Of a stretch of 15,301 nucleotides of DNA, positions 1 to 6,587 are shown piece after piece. The stretch comes from Syntrophaceae bacterium UBA5744 (GTDB lineage: Bacteria > Desulfobacterota > Syntrophia > Syntrophales > UBA2192): positions 1 to 15,301 of the forward strand of contig DIFQ01000016.1 of assembly GCA_002419215.1 (NCBI GenBank). Reading direction: 5' to 3'. The notes under the pieces are model-generated. The model saw only the letters and a program-made list of their open reading frames with translations. It was not told where the DNA came from and made no database searches. How positions within the stretch are numbered: position 1 is the stretch's first letter; every line of letters begins with the position of its first letter. Position numbers and translations under genes: made by a program.

Positions 1-10
1 CATTTGACAG

Positions 11-73
11 CTAAAGGCTAAAGGCAAGGGATTCTTTTCCTGACCCTTTGCCCTTAGCCTTTTGCCATTTGCC
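11..73. repeat. Inverted pair of degenerate heptamer arrays (locus A)
   Basis: The left arm at 11-30 reads as 7-nt units ctaaagg, ctaaagg, caaggg. The right arm at 44-73 reads ccctttg, cccttag, ccttttg, ccatttg, cc. The reverse complement of 44-60 (aggctaagggcaaaggg) nearly matches 15-30 (aggctaaaggcaaggg), so either strand could form a stem of about 16 bp with a 13-nt loop. On the minus strand it begins about 4 nt after the stop codon of the SGNH esterase gene, a 3'-UTR or terminator-like position. It shares its heptamer theme (GGCAAAG/GGCTAAA) with locus C at 1993-2079. Function unknown. Confidence 0.75.
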
Positions 74-77
74 TTCT

Positions 78-695
78 TCACAGGTACGGTTTCATCGCTT
101 CGTAAAAGTACCCTGCCATGATGCCGTAGCCCCTGTCGTTGGGGTGGATGGCATCGCTCATCATTTCGGGGTTTCCGAGCAGGTCTTTAAGGATATCAGG
201 CACCAGCACGGCCCCCGTCTCCTCGCAGACTTTCCTGTAGTTTTCCTGGAAGCCTCTCCCCCAGATCGGTACGTCGAGCCCTCCCACGATGACCAGTGCC
301 CCCCGGTCCTGGATGGAGGTGACGATGGCCTTGAGGTTCCGGAAGGCACGCTCCCGGTCCTGTCGGTTCTTCAGGTCGTTTCCGCCGAGAGTGATGAGGA
401 CGATGCGCGGGGAGCGGCCGAGGACGTCGCGATCGAGCCTGGAAAGGGCTGTGGCCGTTGTGTCGCCGGGGATGCCGGCGTTGATGACCGGTTTTCCGAT
501 GAGACGGGAGAGCTGTGAGGGGTAGTCCATCCCCTGTGGCGCACCGGTCCCGTAGGTGAGGCTGTCGCCGAAGCAGATGATGTTCTCGCCCGCCGGCCGG
601 GGGTTCTTCACCGGCGGTTGATAGAAGTGACGGTAGCCGAAATAGGCCGCCAGGACCACCGCCAGTGCAATGGCCCCGGCTTTGATGAGCTTCAT
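78..695 (-). CDS. SGNH/GDSL-type esterase (arylesterase / TesA-like), membrane-anchored or exported
   Basis: The 205-residue protein carries the SGNH hydrolase blocks in order: GDSLTYG at residues 43-49 (nucleophile Ser45), INAG at 71-74 (Gly74), LGGND at 103-107 (Asn106) and DAIHPN at 181-186 (Asp181 and His184). Residues 5-20 form a hydrophobic N-terminal segment after a Lys, so the enzyme is probably exported or anchored facing the periplasm. The family (E. coli TesA, arylesterases) hydrolyses thioesters, lipid esters or acetyl groups; the substrate here cannot be read from sequence. It is the third gene of a minus-strand unit after the nucleoside phosphorylase and B12 adenosyltransferase, 55 nt behind the latter. 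No good ribosome site precedes the ATG at 695, but no better start exists because the hydrophobic segment begins there. The family call is firm. Confidence 0.9.
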   Translation of the reverse strand: MKLIKAGAIALAVVLAAYFGYRHFYQPPVKNPRPAGENIICFGDSLTYGTGAPQGMDYPSQLSRLIGKPVINAGIPGDTTATALSRLDRDVLGRSPRIVLITLGGNDLKNRQDRERAFRNLKAIVTSIQDRGALVIVGGLDVPIWGRGFQENYRKVCEETGAVLVPDILKDLLGNPEMMSDAIHPNDRGYGIMAGYFYEAMKPYL

Positions 696-713
696 GGTGG
701 ATGTTTATCTCTT

Positions 714-745
714 GCCCGAAGCCTGATTCCTGAATCCCGAAGCCC
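714..745. repeat. Degenerate heptamer array, single arm (locus B)
   Basis: In the 55-nt gap between the adenosyltransferase stop (751) and the SGNH esterase start (695), the plus strand reads gcccgaa, gcctgat, tcctgaa, tcccgaa, gccc. These are successive 7-nt units (minus strand GGGCTTC, GGGATTC, AGGAATC, AGGCTTC). No inverted partner of similar length is visible. It starts 5 nt after the upstream stop codon, like locus A. The periodicity is clear but only four to five units long. Confidence 0.6.
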
Positions 746-750
746 TCGCT

Positions 751-1266
751 TCAGCCTTTCTCTTCGGCATAGCGGGCCAGCGTGAACAGCATGTCGGCGA
801 GCCGGTTCAGGTACTGGTGGATCTCGGCGCTGTTCAGAAGCCCTTTCTGCTTGAGATCTGCTGCCCGGCGCTCTGCCCGGCGGATGACCGTGCGGCCCAC
901 GTCGATCTGCGCGGATACGGCGTTCTTTCCCGGATAGATGAACTCGCGCGGGAAGGGGACCTCCTCCTGGAGCCTGTCGATGAGGTCTTCGACCCGGTCC
1001 ACATCGGCCGCCCCGATTCTCTGGCCGAGCTTGCCCATGTCCTCGGGAAGGGTCGACATCTCGGCCCCCATGACGAGGAGGTCTTTCTGGACCTGCAGGA
1101 TGATGTCCTTGATCCGTCCGTTGCCCGTCATTCCCCGGGCCACCCCGAGGACGGAACTGGCCTCGTCCAGCGTCCCATAGGCTTCCGGCCGCGGATCGAA
1201 CTTGGGCACCCTCTGCCCACCCAGGAGACTCGTCTCCCCCGTGTCACCCTTCTTCGAGAATTTCAT
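751..1266 (-). CDS. PduO-type cob(I)alamin adenosyltransferase
   Basis: The 171-residue protein matches the PduO/EutT-like ATP:cob(I)alamin adenosyltransferase family, which transfers the 5'-deoxyadenosyl group of ATP to cob(I)alamin to make coenzyme B12. Visible motifs are the N-terminal KKGDTGETSLLGGQRVPK at residues 5-22, the AYGTLDE segment at 29-35, RTVIRRAER at 125-133 and the C-terminal LNRLADMLF at 153-161. All lie near the ATP and corrin sites in this trimeric family, and the length is typical. The ATG at 1266 is chosen because AGGAG lies 6 nt upstream (1273-1277) and the family N-terminus begins there. The frame stays open to 1398, but that extension is Arg/His-rich and only shadows the upstream gene. 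The start overlaps the phosphorylase stop as ATGA, so the two are translationally coupled. Confidence 0.93.
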   Translation of the reverse strand: MKFSKKGDTGETSLLGGQRVPKFDPRPEAYGTLDEASSVLGVARGMTGNGRIKDIILQVQKDLLVMGAEMSTLPEDMGKLGQRIGAADVDRVEDLIDRLQEEVPFPREFIYPGKNAVSAQIDVGRTVIRRAERRAADLKQKGLLNSAEIHQYLNRLADMLFTLARYAEEKG

Positions 1267-1973
1267 GCCTGGCTCCTTTCGATGAACGTGCTGACGATGG
1301 TCATCATGGTTTCCCGGTTCTTTTTCGCGCCCTCGATGATCATTTCCATGGTGAGGGGTGTTTCCACAACCCCGTTGCAGTAGTTGTCGACCGAGCACAG
1401 GGCCGCGTAGGAGAGCCCCAGTTCCTTCGCGATGATCGCCTCGGCGGCCATGGTCATCCCCACGATGTCGGCGAAGGGGGCCATCATGCGGATTTCCGCC
1501 TTCGTCTCCAGCCGCGGCCCCTCGGTCTGCCAGTAGATGCCCCGCTCGACGACTGAAATCCCGCAGGCCCCGGCCGCCTCGATGAGCCGCCGACGCACCT
1601 CGCCGGACAGCTCGGGTGTGATGTGGACGGGCTTGTTGGAGAAGACCGTGGGCGTGTCGGCAAGCAGGATGAAATCGTCGGGCACCACAATGGAGCCCGG
1701 GGGCAGGGCCTTCTTCAGGGACCCCGTCGAGTTGATGGCGACAACGTCCCGGATGCCGAGGTTCTTGAGTGCCGTGAGATTGGCCTGGTGGTTGATGAGG
1801 TGCGGCAGTACGTAGTCGGCGGGATCGCGGTCATGGCGGGAGATGTGGGCGATCTGCCTGGAGACCCGGACGGTCACCCGCCCGAACTCGTTGACCACGT
1901 GTTCTTTTCTCAGGCCGTGGAAGACGTTGGCCCCGTGCAGAACCGTTCCCGAGATGATTCCAATGGGCGCCAT
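1263..1973 (-). CDS. MTAP-family purine nucleoside phosphorylase
   Basis: The 236-residue protein belongs to the MTAP/PNP family (nucleoside phosphorylase fold), which cleaves purine nucleosides or methylthio-nucleosides with phosphate to a free base and sugar 1-phosphate. Family landmarks are IGIISGT at residues 4-10, SRHDRD at 45-50 (the phosphate-site RHG region), NHQANLTALK at 61-70, NSTGSL at 81-86, EGPRLETKAE at 151-160, GMTMAAEAIIAKE at 172-184 and SVDNYCNG at 194-201. The last segment replaces the DYDCW-type purine loop of classical MTAP, so 6-oxopurine or 5'-methylthioinosine substrates are as likely as methylthioadenosine. The ATG at 1973 is preferred: GCGAGG precedes it and the family N-terminus begins there. 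The frame is open to 2042, but that extension is translated heptamer repeat. First gene of a three-gene unit. Confidence 0.9.
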   Translation of the reverse strand: MAPIGIISGTVLHGANVFHGLRKEHVVNEFGRVTVRVSRQIAHISRHDRDPADYVLPHLINHQANLTALKNLGIRDVVAINSTGSLKKALPPGSIVVPDDFILLADTPTVFSNKPVHITPELSGEVRRRLIEAAGACGISVVERGIYWQTEGPRLETKAEIRMMAPFADIVGMTMAAEAIIAKELGLSYAALCSVDNYCNGVVETPLTMEMIIEGAKKNRETMMTIVSTFIERSQA

Positions 1974-1992
1974 GGGTACCTCGCAAGAAGCC

Positions 1993-2079
1993 ATAAGGCA
2001 AAGGGCAAAGGGCAAAGGGCTAATGGCGAAAAGTCGTTTCATTTCCTTTTGCCTTGCGCCCTTAGCCTTAAGCCTGTTT
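1993..2079. repeat. Inverted pair of heptamer arrays in a 5' leader (locus C)
   Basis: The left arm has five consecutive 7-nt units at 1993-2027: ataaggc, aaagggc, aaagggc, aaagggc, taatggc. The right arm has five more at 2045-2079: ccttttg, ccttgcg, cccttag, ccttaag, cctgttt. The arms are broadly complementary, giving an imperfect stem with a 17-nt loop. The whole element lies between the predicted minus-strand promoter (2081-2109) and the phosphorylase start at 1973. The leader RNA would therefore fold into this hairpin about 10 nt before the ribosome site. It shares the GGCAAAG heptamer theme with locus A. Confidence 0.78.
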
Positions 2080-2080
2080 G

Positions 2081-2109
2081 CATGTATCAGAATCGGCTGG
2101 GCCTGTCAA
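2081..2109 (-). promoter_or_regulatory. Predicted sigma70-type promoter for the phosphorylase unit
   Basis: On the minus strand a perfect TTGACA (plus 2104-2109) is followed, after 17 bp, by TACATG (plus 2081-2086). TACATG is preceded by TG in the extended -10 position (TGaTACATG). The -10 itself matches TATAAT at only three positions. Transcription would start near 2074 and run through repeat locus C before reaching the ATG at 1973. No start-site data were available. Confidence 0.5.
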
Positions 2110-2166
2110 AAAAATCATGCCCCCGCAGGAAGGGCGCGGCAAGCCCGGCCGTGGCCTGCAGGAGGC

Positions 2167-2195
2167 TTGACTTCGCCGGTCATTGGTGGCATATT
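2167..2195 (+). promoter_or_regulatory. Predicted sigma70-type promoter for thioredoxin
   Basis: TTGACT at 2167-2172 (5 of 6) and CATATT at 2190-2195 (4 of 6) are separated by 17 bp. This would start transcription near 2202, about 23 nt before the thioredoxin ATG. It diverges from the phosphorylase promoter at 2081-2109. Its -10 lies inside the open extension of the thioredoxin frame, another argument for the start at 2225. Confidence 0.55.
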
Positions 2196-2224
2196 TTTGC
2201 ATACAAATAAAAGGGGGTAATCCC

Positions 2225-2554
2225 ATGAGCGGAGAATCCGTGATTCATGTCAACGAAGGGACGTTTGACGCCGAGATCCTGCAGTCCGACAAGCCTGCCC
2301 TGGTCGATTTCTGGGCGCCCTGGTGCGGGCCCTGTCGGGCGATCGCTCCCGTGCTCGACGAAATCGCCGAGGAATACAAGGGCAAGGTGAAGGTGGCAAA
2401 GATCAATGTCGATGAGAACCGCAAACTTGCAGGCAACCACGGGGTGATGAGCATCCCCACCATGATCCTCTTCAAGAACGGCAAGGCCCTGGACAAGATC
2501 ATCGGCCTGGTGCCCAAGGAACGGCTGAAAGAATTGATGGACAAGGCCCTGTAA
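2225..2554 (+). CDS. trxA: Thioredoxin
   Basis: The 109-residue protein is a full-length single-domain thioredoxin: a cytoplasmic dithiol reductant of ribonucleotide reductase, peroxiredoxins and disulfide-bonded proteins, itself recycled by thioredoxin reductase. The redox motif is W33-C34-G35-P36-C37 in the segment FWAPWCGPCR. The cis-proline is Pro78 in SIPTM, and the DKPALVDFWA strand before the active site and FKNG near 83-86 are typical. The ATG at 2225 is preferred because GGGGG (2213-2217) lies 7 nt upstream and the family N-terminus begins there. The frame is open back to 2183, but that stretch overlaps the predicted -10 box. An intrinsic terminator follows at 2564-2604, so it is probably a single-gene transcript. 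Confidence 0.96.
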   Translation: MSGESVIHVNEGTFDAEILQSDKPALVDFWAPWCGPCRAIAPVLDEIAEEYKGKVKVAKINVDENRKLAGNHGVMSIPTMILFKNGKALDKIIGLVPKERLKELMDKAL

Positions 2555-2563
2555 AAACGGTAC

Positions 2564-2604
2564 ATGGAGGCCCCTGCTGCACCGGAAGGCCTCCATTTTA
2601 TTTT
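2564..2604 (+). terminator. Intrinsic terminator after thioredoxin
   Basis: A 9-bp perfect stem, ATGGAGGCC (2564-2572) with GGCCTCCAT (2588-2596), encloses a 15-nt loop and is followed by a T-rich run (2597-2604, ttta tttt). It begins 10 nt after the thioredoxin stop. This is the most conventional terminator in the window. Confidence 0.85.
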
Positions 2605-2657
2605 GCGCGGCGGCCGTCTCGTCGGCACGGTTGAAAACGGAGAACATCGAAGAAGGC

Positions 2658-3440
2658 ATGACGAACAGACGCAACCTGATTACGGCAATCATCCTGGTCT
2701 TCCTCCTGACCTCGCTCACCGGCTGTGCCTGGTGGGACAGCCTCTGGGGGAAGGAGCCCCGGGTGCGCCAGACGCCGGAGGGCCTCTACCAGAGGGGCTT
2801 CGAGTATTACAAAAAGGGCGACTACAAGAAGGCGATCGAGACCTTCAGCCGCGTGCGGGACGAATACCCCCTGAATCCCGTTGCCCTCATGGCAGAGCTG
2901 GGCATTGCCGATTCCTATTTCGAAAACGAGCAGTACGTCGACGCCGAGGTGGCCTACAACAGCTTTGTCGAGCTTCACCCCACCAACCCGAATGTCCCCT
3001 ATGCCATGTTCCAGCTCGGGATGTGCCATTACCACCAGATGCAGACGATCGACCGGGACCAGACCGAGACCATCAAGGCCCGCAAGGAGTTCGAGCGGCT
3101 CATGGCCCGCTTCCCCCGGAGCAAGTTCGCCATCATGGGGGAGAAGAATCTCCGCGAGGTGAAGCAGCGCCTGGCCGAGCACGAGTTCTATGTCGGCGAG
3201 TTCTATTACCGCACCAAGAAGTACGAGGCGGCGCTGAAGCGCTTCGAGGGGATCCAGCGGGATTACGCCAACCTGGGGCTTGATTACAAGACGAACCGCT
3301 TCATCGAGGAAACGAAGCAGCGGCTGAAGGAAGAAGCGGATCGCAAGGCGAAGGGGGCGCAAAAAGCCTCGGAGGACCGGAAAGACAGGGAGGCCAGGGA
3401 AGCCCCGAAAGCGCAGAGCGTGCAGGAAGGCAAGAAGTAG
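2658..3440 (+). CDS. bamD: Outer membrane assembly lipoprotein BamD (YfiO family)
   Basis: BamD is the TPR lipoprotein of the BAM complex that inserts beta-barrel proteins into the outer membrane. The 260-residue product has a lipoprotein signal peptide: basic NRR at residues 3-5, a hydrophobic core at 7-19 and lipobox LTGC at 20-23 (acylated Cys23). TPR-like helical repeats follow: YQRGFEYYKKGDYKKAIETF at about 44-63, the segment from 77-110, KARKEFERLMARFP at 140-153 and the FYVGEFYYRTKKYEAALKRF region at about 177-196. The last 40 residues are a Lys/Glu/Arg/Ala-rich tail longer than in E. coli BamD (245 aa). The ATG at 2658 fits the signal peptide best. An upstream in-frame TTG at 2631 is possible, since AGAAGG sits too close to the ATG. 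The stop is one base from the convergent gene's stop. Confidence 0.87.
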   Translation: MTNRRNLITAIILVFLLTSLTGCAWWDSLWGKEPRVRQTPEGLYQRGFEYYKKGDYKKAIETFSRVRDEYPLNPVALMAELGIADSYFENEQYVDAEVAYNSFVELHPTNPNVPYAMFQLGMCHYHQMQTIDRDQTETIKARKEFERLMARFPRSKFAIMGEKNLREVKQRLAEHEFYVGEFYYRTKKYEAALKRFEGIQRDYANLGLDYKTNRFIEETKQRLKEEADRKAKGAQKASEDRKDREAREAPKAQSVQEGKK

Positions 3441-3441
3441 A

Positions 3442-5010
3442 TCACCCCGGCCCCGGCAGTTTTCTCAGAACCTCGAGGGCGTTTTCTTCCGGCGCAAGCG
3501 ACGTGTCCACGACAAGATGAGAGCCCTCCGGAATCTCTTCGATCGTCTCGAAACTCCCTTTCTGCGCCTGGAAAATCTCCCATCGCCCGTCCGAAACGTC
3601 CCCTCCGCCGGATTGCCTCGATTGCAGCCGTTTTTCGATGATGTCCTCGGGGCAGACACACTCGAGGACGACCACGTCGGCGCCGGCCCGGCGCCCGGCC
3701 TCGAAGGCCCTTGATCGCTCCTCCCTGTCCTTGTATGAAGCATCGATGATGACGGCGCCGGCCGTCCTGAGTTTTCCGAGTGCCATCTCCAGCGCTTTCG
3801 CGTAAGTCTGCCGGGAGATGTCGGCCGAGTAGATCCCCTGGCCGAACCCCTCGTAGCGGTGCTCGGAGACAGGAATCCGGAGCAGCTCCTTGCGGACGGC
3901 ATCCGTCTGGATGATCTCCGCGCCGACCAGGGGGGCAAGGGCCCGGGCCAGCACGCTCTTGCCCGTTCCCATGAGGCCCGCCACCAGGAAGAGCGTCTTG
4001 TTTGCGGGCCGCGCCGCGTAGGACAGGGCGAGATCGAAATAGCGTGCCGCCGTCCGGACGGCGGCATCCCGGTCCGCGCTCCCGATGTGCGGATCGTCGA
4101 CGCGGAAGCTGATCACCTTCCCGCGCACCATGGCATAGTAGCAGCGGTAGAAATCGAGAAGGCGCAGGACCTCCCCGTCGCCGGAGTGGCGCACGTAGGC
4201 TTCGACGAAGGCCCGGGCGTGGTCGGGGTAGCCGTTGTAGTCCAGGTCCATGGCGAGGAAGGCCGCCTCGGCCGCCACGTCGCCGTAGCGGAAGCGCTGG
4301 TTGAACTCGATGCAGTCGAAGATGACGATCCCGTCGGCCAGACAGATGTGCTCGGCGTGGAGGTCTCCGTGGCAGTCCCGGATCCGGTGCTCCCGCACGC
4401 GCCTCTCCAGCAGCGCCCGCTCCCGCTCCAGGAACCGGTTCACCCAGGCCCGCAGGAAATCGTAGCGCTCCCGGGGGATGGTGATGCCGATGTACTTTTC
4501 GGTCTGCGCGAAGTTCTCGTCGTGGTTGTAGCGAATGGTTTCGATCCCGCCGATTTCATCGATCCGGCCCCCCGTTTCCGCCCCGGCGTGGAAATCGGCC
4601 ACCTTCCTGGCGACGGCATCCATGGCCGCGGGAGCCACCCTGCCTTCGGCGAGAAGCTTTTTCAACATCCTTTCCAGGGGGAGCTTCCTCATCACGACGG
4701 CAACCTCGACGACCTTCCCGGCTCCCAGCCTGAGCGAGCCCTTCTCGTCTTCCCCGATGGCGGCCACTTCGAGATAGGTATCGGGCGCAAGCCGGCGGTT
4801 GAGCCGGAGCTCCTCTTCACAGAAAAACTTTCTCTTCGCGAGCGTCGTGAAGTCGAGAAAGCCGAAGTCGACGGCCTTCTTCACCTTGTAGACGAGATCC
4901 CCGGCGATGAAGACAAAGGAGATGTGCGTCTGGACGAGCTCCACCGCCGGGGGCCGGTGGGGGTAGAATTCGGGCCTCGACATCGCTTCGACGAGCTTCG
5001 GGTGGGTCAT
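3442..5010 (-). CDS. Aminoglycoside-phosphotransferase-like domain fused to a P-loop ATPase/kinase domain
   Basis: This 522-residue protein joins two domains. Residues about 1-320 resemble the APH/choline-kinase fold: HGDLH at 214-218 (catalytic Asp216) and IVIFDCIEF at 228-236 with metal-site Asp232. Residues about 338-510 form an AAA_33/zeta-toxin-like P-loop kinase with Walker A GLMGTGKS at 345-352, followed by the IIQTD strand at 366-370 and IIDAS at 421-425. The same fusion is known as a conserved protein of unknown function in many bacteria, including the DosR-regulon protein Rv2004c of Mycobacterium tuberculosis. It is probably a small-molecule or protein kinase rather than a drug-resistance enzyme; the substrate is unknown. 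The start at 5010 has only a weak GGGGAT ribosome site. An in-frame ATG at residue 10 is an alternative. It converges on bamD with a one-base gap. Confidence 0.85.
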   Translation of the reverse strand: MTHPKLVEAMSRPEFYPHRPPAVELVQTHISFVFIAGDLVYKVKKAVDFGFLDFTTLAKRKFFCEEELRLNRRLAPDTYLEVAAIGEDEKGSLRLGAGKVVEVAVVMRKLPLERMLKKLLAEGRVAPAAMDAVARKVADFHAGAETGGRIDEIGGIETIRYNHDENFAQTEKYIGITIPRERYDFLRAWVNRFLERERALLERRVREHRIRDCHGDLHAEHICLADGIVIFDCIEFNQRFRYGDVAAEAAFLAMDLDYNGYPDHARAFVEAYVRHSGDGEVLRLLDFYRCYYAMVRGKVISFRVDDPHIGSADRDAAVRTAARYFDLALSYAARPANKTLFLVAGLMGTGKSVLARALAPLVGAEIIQTDAVRKELLRIPVSEHRYEGFGQGIYSADISRQTYAKALEMALGKLRTAGAVIIDASYKDREERSRAFEAGRRAGADVVVLECVCPEDIIEKRLQSRQSGGGDVSDGRWEIFQAQKGSFETIEEIPEGSHLVVDTSLAPEENALEVLRKLPGPG

Positions 5011-5127
5011 GACAAGATCCCCAGAGCGCCCTGGGCGGGCGGAATCAACGGATAGGAGAACCGTGGCAGGAGGGCATGCTCCGGGGCACGCGGCTCAATG
5101 GTTCTCGCTTTCTCCCGAGAGAGATGT

Positions 5128-5156
5128 TCAATACTGCAAATTCCCGGCATTTTCAA
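5128..5156 (-). promoter_or_regulatory. Weak candidate promoter for the phosphotransferase/ATPase fusion
   Basis: On the minus strand TTGAAA (plus 5151-5156, 5 of 6) and TATTGA (plus 5128-5133, 3 of 6) are 17 bp apart in a locally AT-rich patch. The resulting leader to the ATG at 5010 would be about 110 nt. The gap 5011-5289 holds no gene that I can support, and this is its best promoter match. Confidence 0.3.
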
Positions 5157-5260
5157 TATCAAGTTGTCTGATTAGTGGGATGCCCTTCAAAAGGCGCATT
5201 CGGGGACAGGATGACCGGCAGGGAGCGCATTCATGAAAAAGGAAAAGATACACGGGATGG

Positions 5261-5277
5261 GTTTCATTTCATGAAAC
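5261..5277. other. Short perfect hairpin downstream of the SGNH-type gene
   Basis: GTTTCAT, a 3-nt loop and ATGAAAC form a 7-bp perfect stem 13 nt beyond the stop of the minus-strand SGNH-type gene. No T-tract follows on the minus strand, so termination by this element alone is doubtful. Confidence 0.35.
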
Positions 5278-5289
5278 GCAACAATGGAC

Positions 5290-6453
5290 CTATCCGTGTT
5301 TTCCCGGTTTTTTATTGTTGGATCGAAGGCTGTGAATAATTTCGTCGGCAATTATTTGATGCGCATGGGTATTCGGGTGCACATCCACCAGGACGGGCGG
5401 ATCTCCCGCCCAGTGGTTATAGGTCCTGCGGTACGTTTCTTCATTCACGGTATCCAGTTTCCGCAGCAGCGCATCGTACCCATTGACGACGATCGCATTT
5501 TCCGGAAATAAATCCAACGGCAATTCGGCGGTTTTGTCCGGACGTGTCAGAGCGACAATCACCAGCCGGGAGTGGCTTGCGAGTGCGATCCGGGAAAACT
5601 CGCCGTACACATGCGAGACGATCGCCTGATGGTCTTTGGCGGGATCCGGGGTCCGGGAGATCAACCTGCGGATCGTGTAATGACCGATGTTTACATCATC
5701 ATGGACGAAAAGCGGAATACCCACATGTGCGAGAAAGGACAAAAAATCGAAAAACCCCGTCTTCTTTTTTCTGTATCTTTCGATGGGCAGTTGTGTGATT
5801 TTCGCTTCAAAAAGAGGCGGCTGGATCATCAAGGCGCCTTGCTCGAAGAAATAGGGAACGGGAATCTTTCCGAACGCCGTGGGCGCGAACGGAGAGACGG
5901 AGCGCTCGACAAGCCACGGAGAGTATTGGACGATCAGGTAATCCGGCTTGATCTCGGGAGCGATTTTTTTCGCCTGGATCAACATGTGGGCCAGACCGTA
6001 GCCAAAGACACCCGCATTTCTCACTGTCGCCCCCAGTTTTTCCCCGACCTTGAAAGCGAAGGCATCTTCTGCGGGAATCGATTTGCCGTAGGTGAAGGAG
6101 CATCCCAGGGCTAAAAGGACAGGCCGTCGGCCGGAAGAGGACTTCAGGTGGTCCTTCGGGACGCGGAATCCATCCTGGTCATATCGAACCGGAATGGCTG
6201 CGCCCCGTGGAAGAAGTTGATCACCCGATGAGTTCGGAATGGGTGCGTAGCCCAGTTCATCGTCGGATCGATGTATGGCGCCGTCCCATCCCCCATAAAG
6301 GTTTGATTTGATGTGCGAATAAATCGCGAAGGTTCGATATGCCACGTAACCGAAATAAACGATCGAGGCAAAAAGAGTGGTGCCGATCAAAACAAACACG
6401 GTGGAAAAGGCCGCGATTCTCCTGCTCGTTTGTCGCATGACTCTAAAATCCAT
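5290..6453 (-). CDS. Membrane-anchored SGNH-type hydrolase/acyltransferase-like protein of unknown function
   Basis: The 387-residue protein has one N-terminal transmembrane segment (about residues 13-38) and a large domain that should lie in the periplasm. SGNH-like blocks are present: LALGCSFTYGKS around 114-125 with candidate nucleophile Ser119, NAGVFGYG at 147-154, and DVHPN at 357-361 with candidate Asp357 and His359. A YDQDGFRVPK segment (91-100) resembles the N..GFR motif common ahead of block I in SGNH proteins linked to cell-surface polysaccharide modification, so an esterase or O-acyl transfer role is plausible. No glycan genes are adjacent and the substrate is unknown. The start is uncertain: the ATG at 6453 has no clear ribosome site, and an in-frame ATG at 6438 has only AGAG upstream. 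Base composition is visibly less GC-rich than in neighbouring genes. Confidence 0.72.
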   Translation of the reverse strand: MDFRVMRQTSRRIAAFSTVFVLIGTTLFASIVYFGYVAYRTFAIYSHIKSNLYGGWDGAIHRSDDELGYAPIPNSSGDQLLPRGAAIPVRYDQDGFRVPKDHLKSSSGRRPVLLALGCSFTYGKSIPAEDAFAFKVGEKLGATVRNAGVFGYGLAHMLIQAKKIAPEIKPDYLIVQYSPWLVERSVSPFAPTAFGKIPVPYFFEQGALMIQPPLFEAKITQLPIERYRKKKTGFFDFLSFLAHVGIPLFVHDDVNIGHYTIRRLISRTPDPAKDHQAIVSHVYGEFSRIALASHSRLVIVALTRPDKTAELPLDLFPENAIVVNGYDALLRKLDTVNEETYRRTYNHWAGDPPVLVDVHPNTHAHQIIADEIIHSLRSNNKKPGKHG

Positions 6454-6587
6454 GAAGCGATTTGCGCGACATCGTTAAAGCAAGATATATGCAAATGATT
6501 ACGAAGTTATGAATATTAGCTCTGGGGTGAGTGGATGGTCATGCGGACAGGCAGGTGTGCAGATTGCACGGGATCGATTCATAATCC

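Noticed and set aside
1267..1972. Cobalamin riboswitch for the adenosyltransferase
   Set aside because: The adenosyltransferase start overlaps the preceding gene, leaving no leader, and no B12-box-like sequence was seen in the phosphorylase leader.
1974..2042. N-terminal extension of the nucleoside phosphorylase that looks like a lipoprotein signal peptide (basic start, hydrophobic stretch, MASC)
   Set aside because: It is the translation of heptamer repeat locus C; the family N-terminus and a ribosome site both place the start at 1973, and the enzyme is cytoplasmic.
2598..3362. 254-codon minus-strand frame opposite bamD
   Set aside because: Antisense shadow; the plus-strand frame has a lipobox and TPR-like repeats.
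3442..5010. Aminoglycoside resistance gene
   Set aside because: Although one domain has the APH fold motif, it is fused to a P-loop kinase as in conserved non-resistance proteins, and nothing around it suggests a resistance locus.
3859..5055. 398-codon open frame on the plus strand opposite the kinase/ATPase fusion
   Set aside because: Antisense shadow without recognisable motifs; the opposite frame has HGDLH and Walker A.
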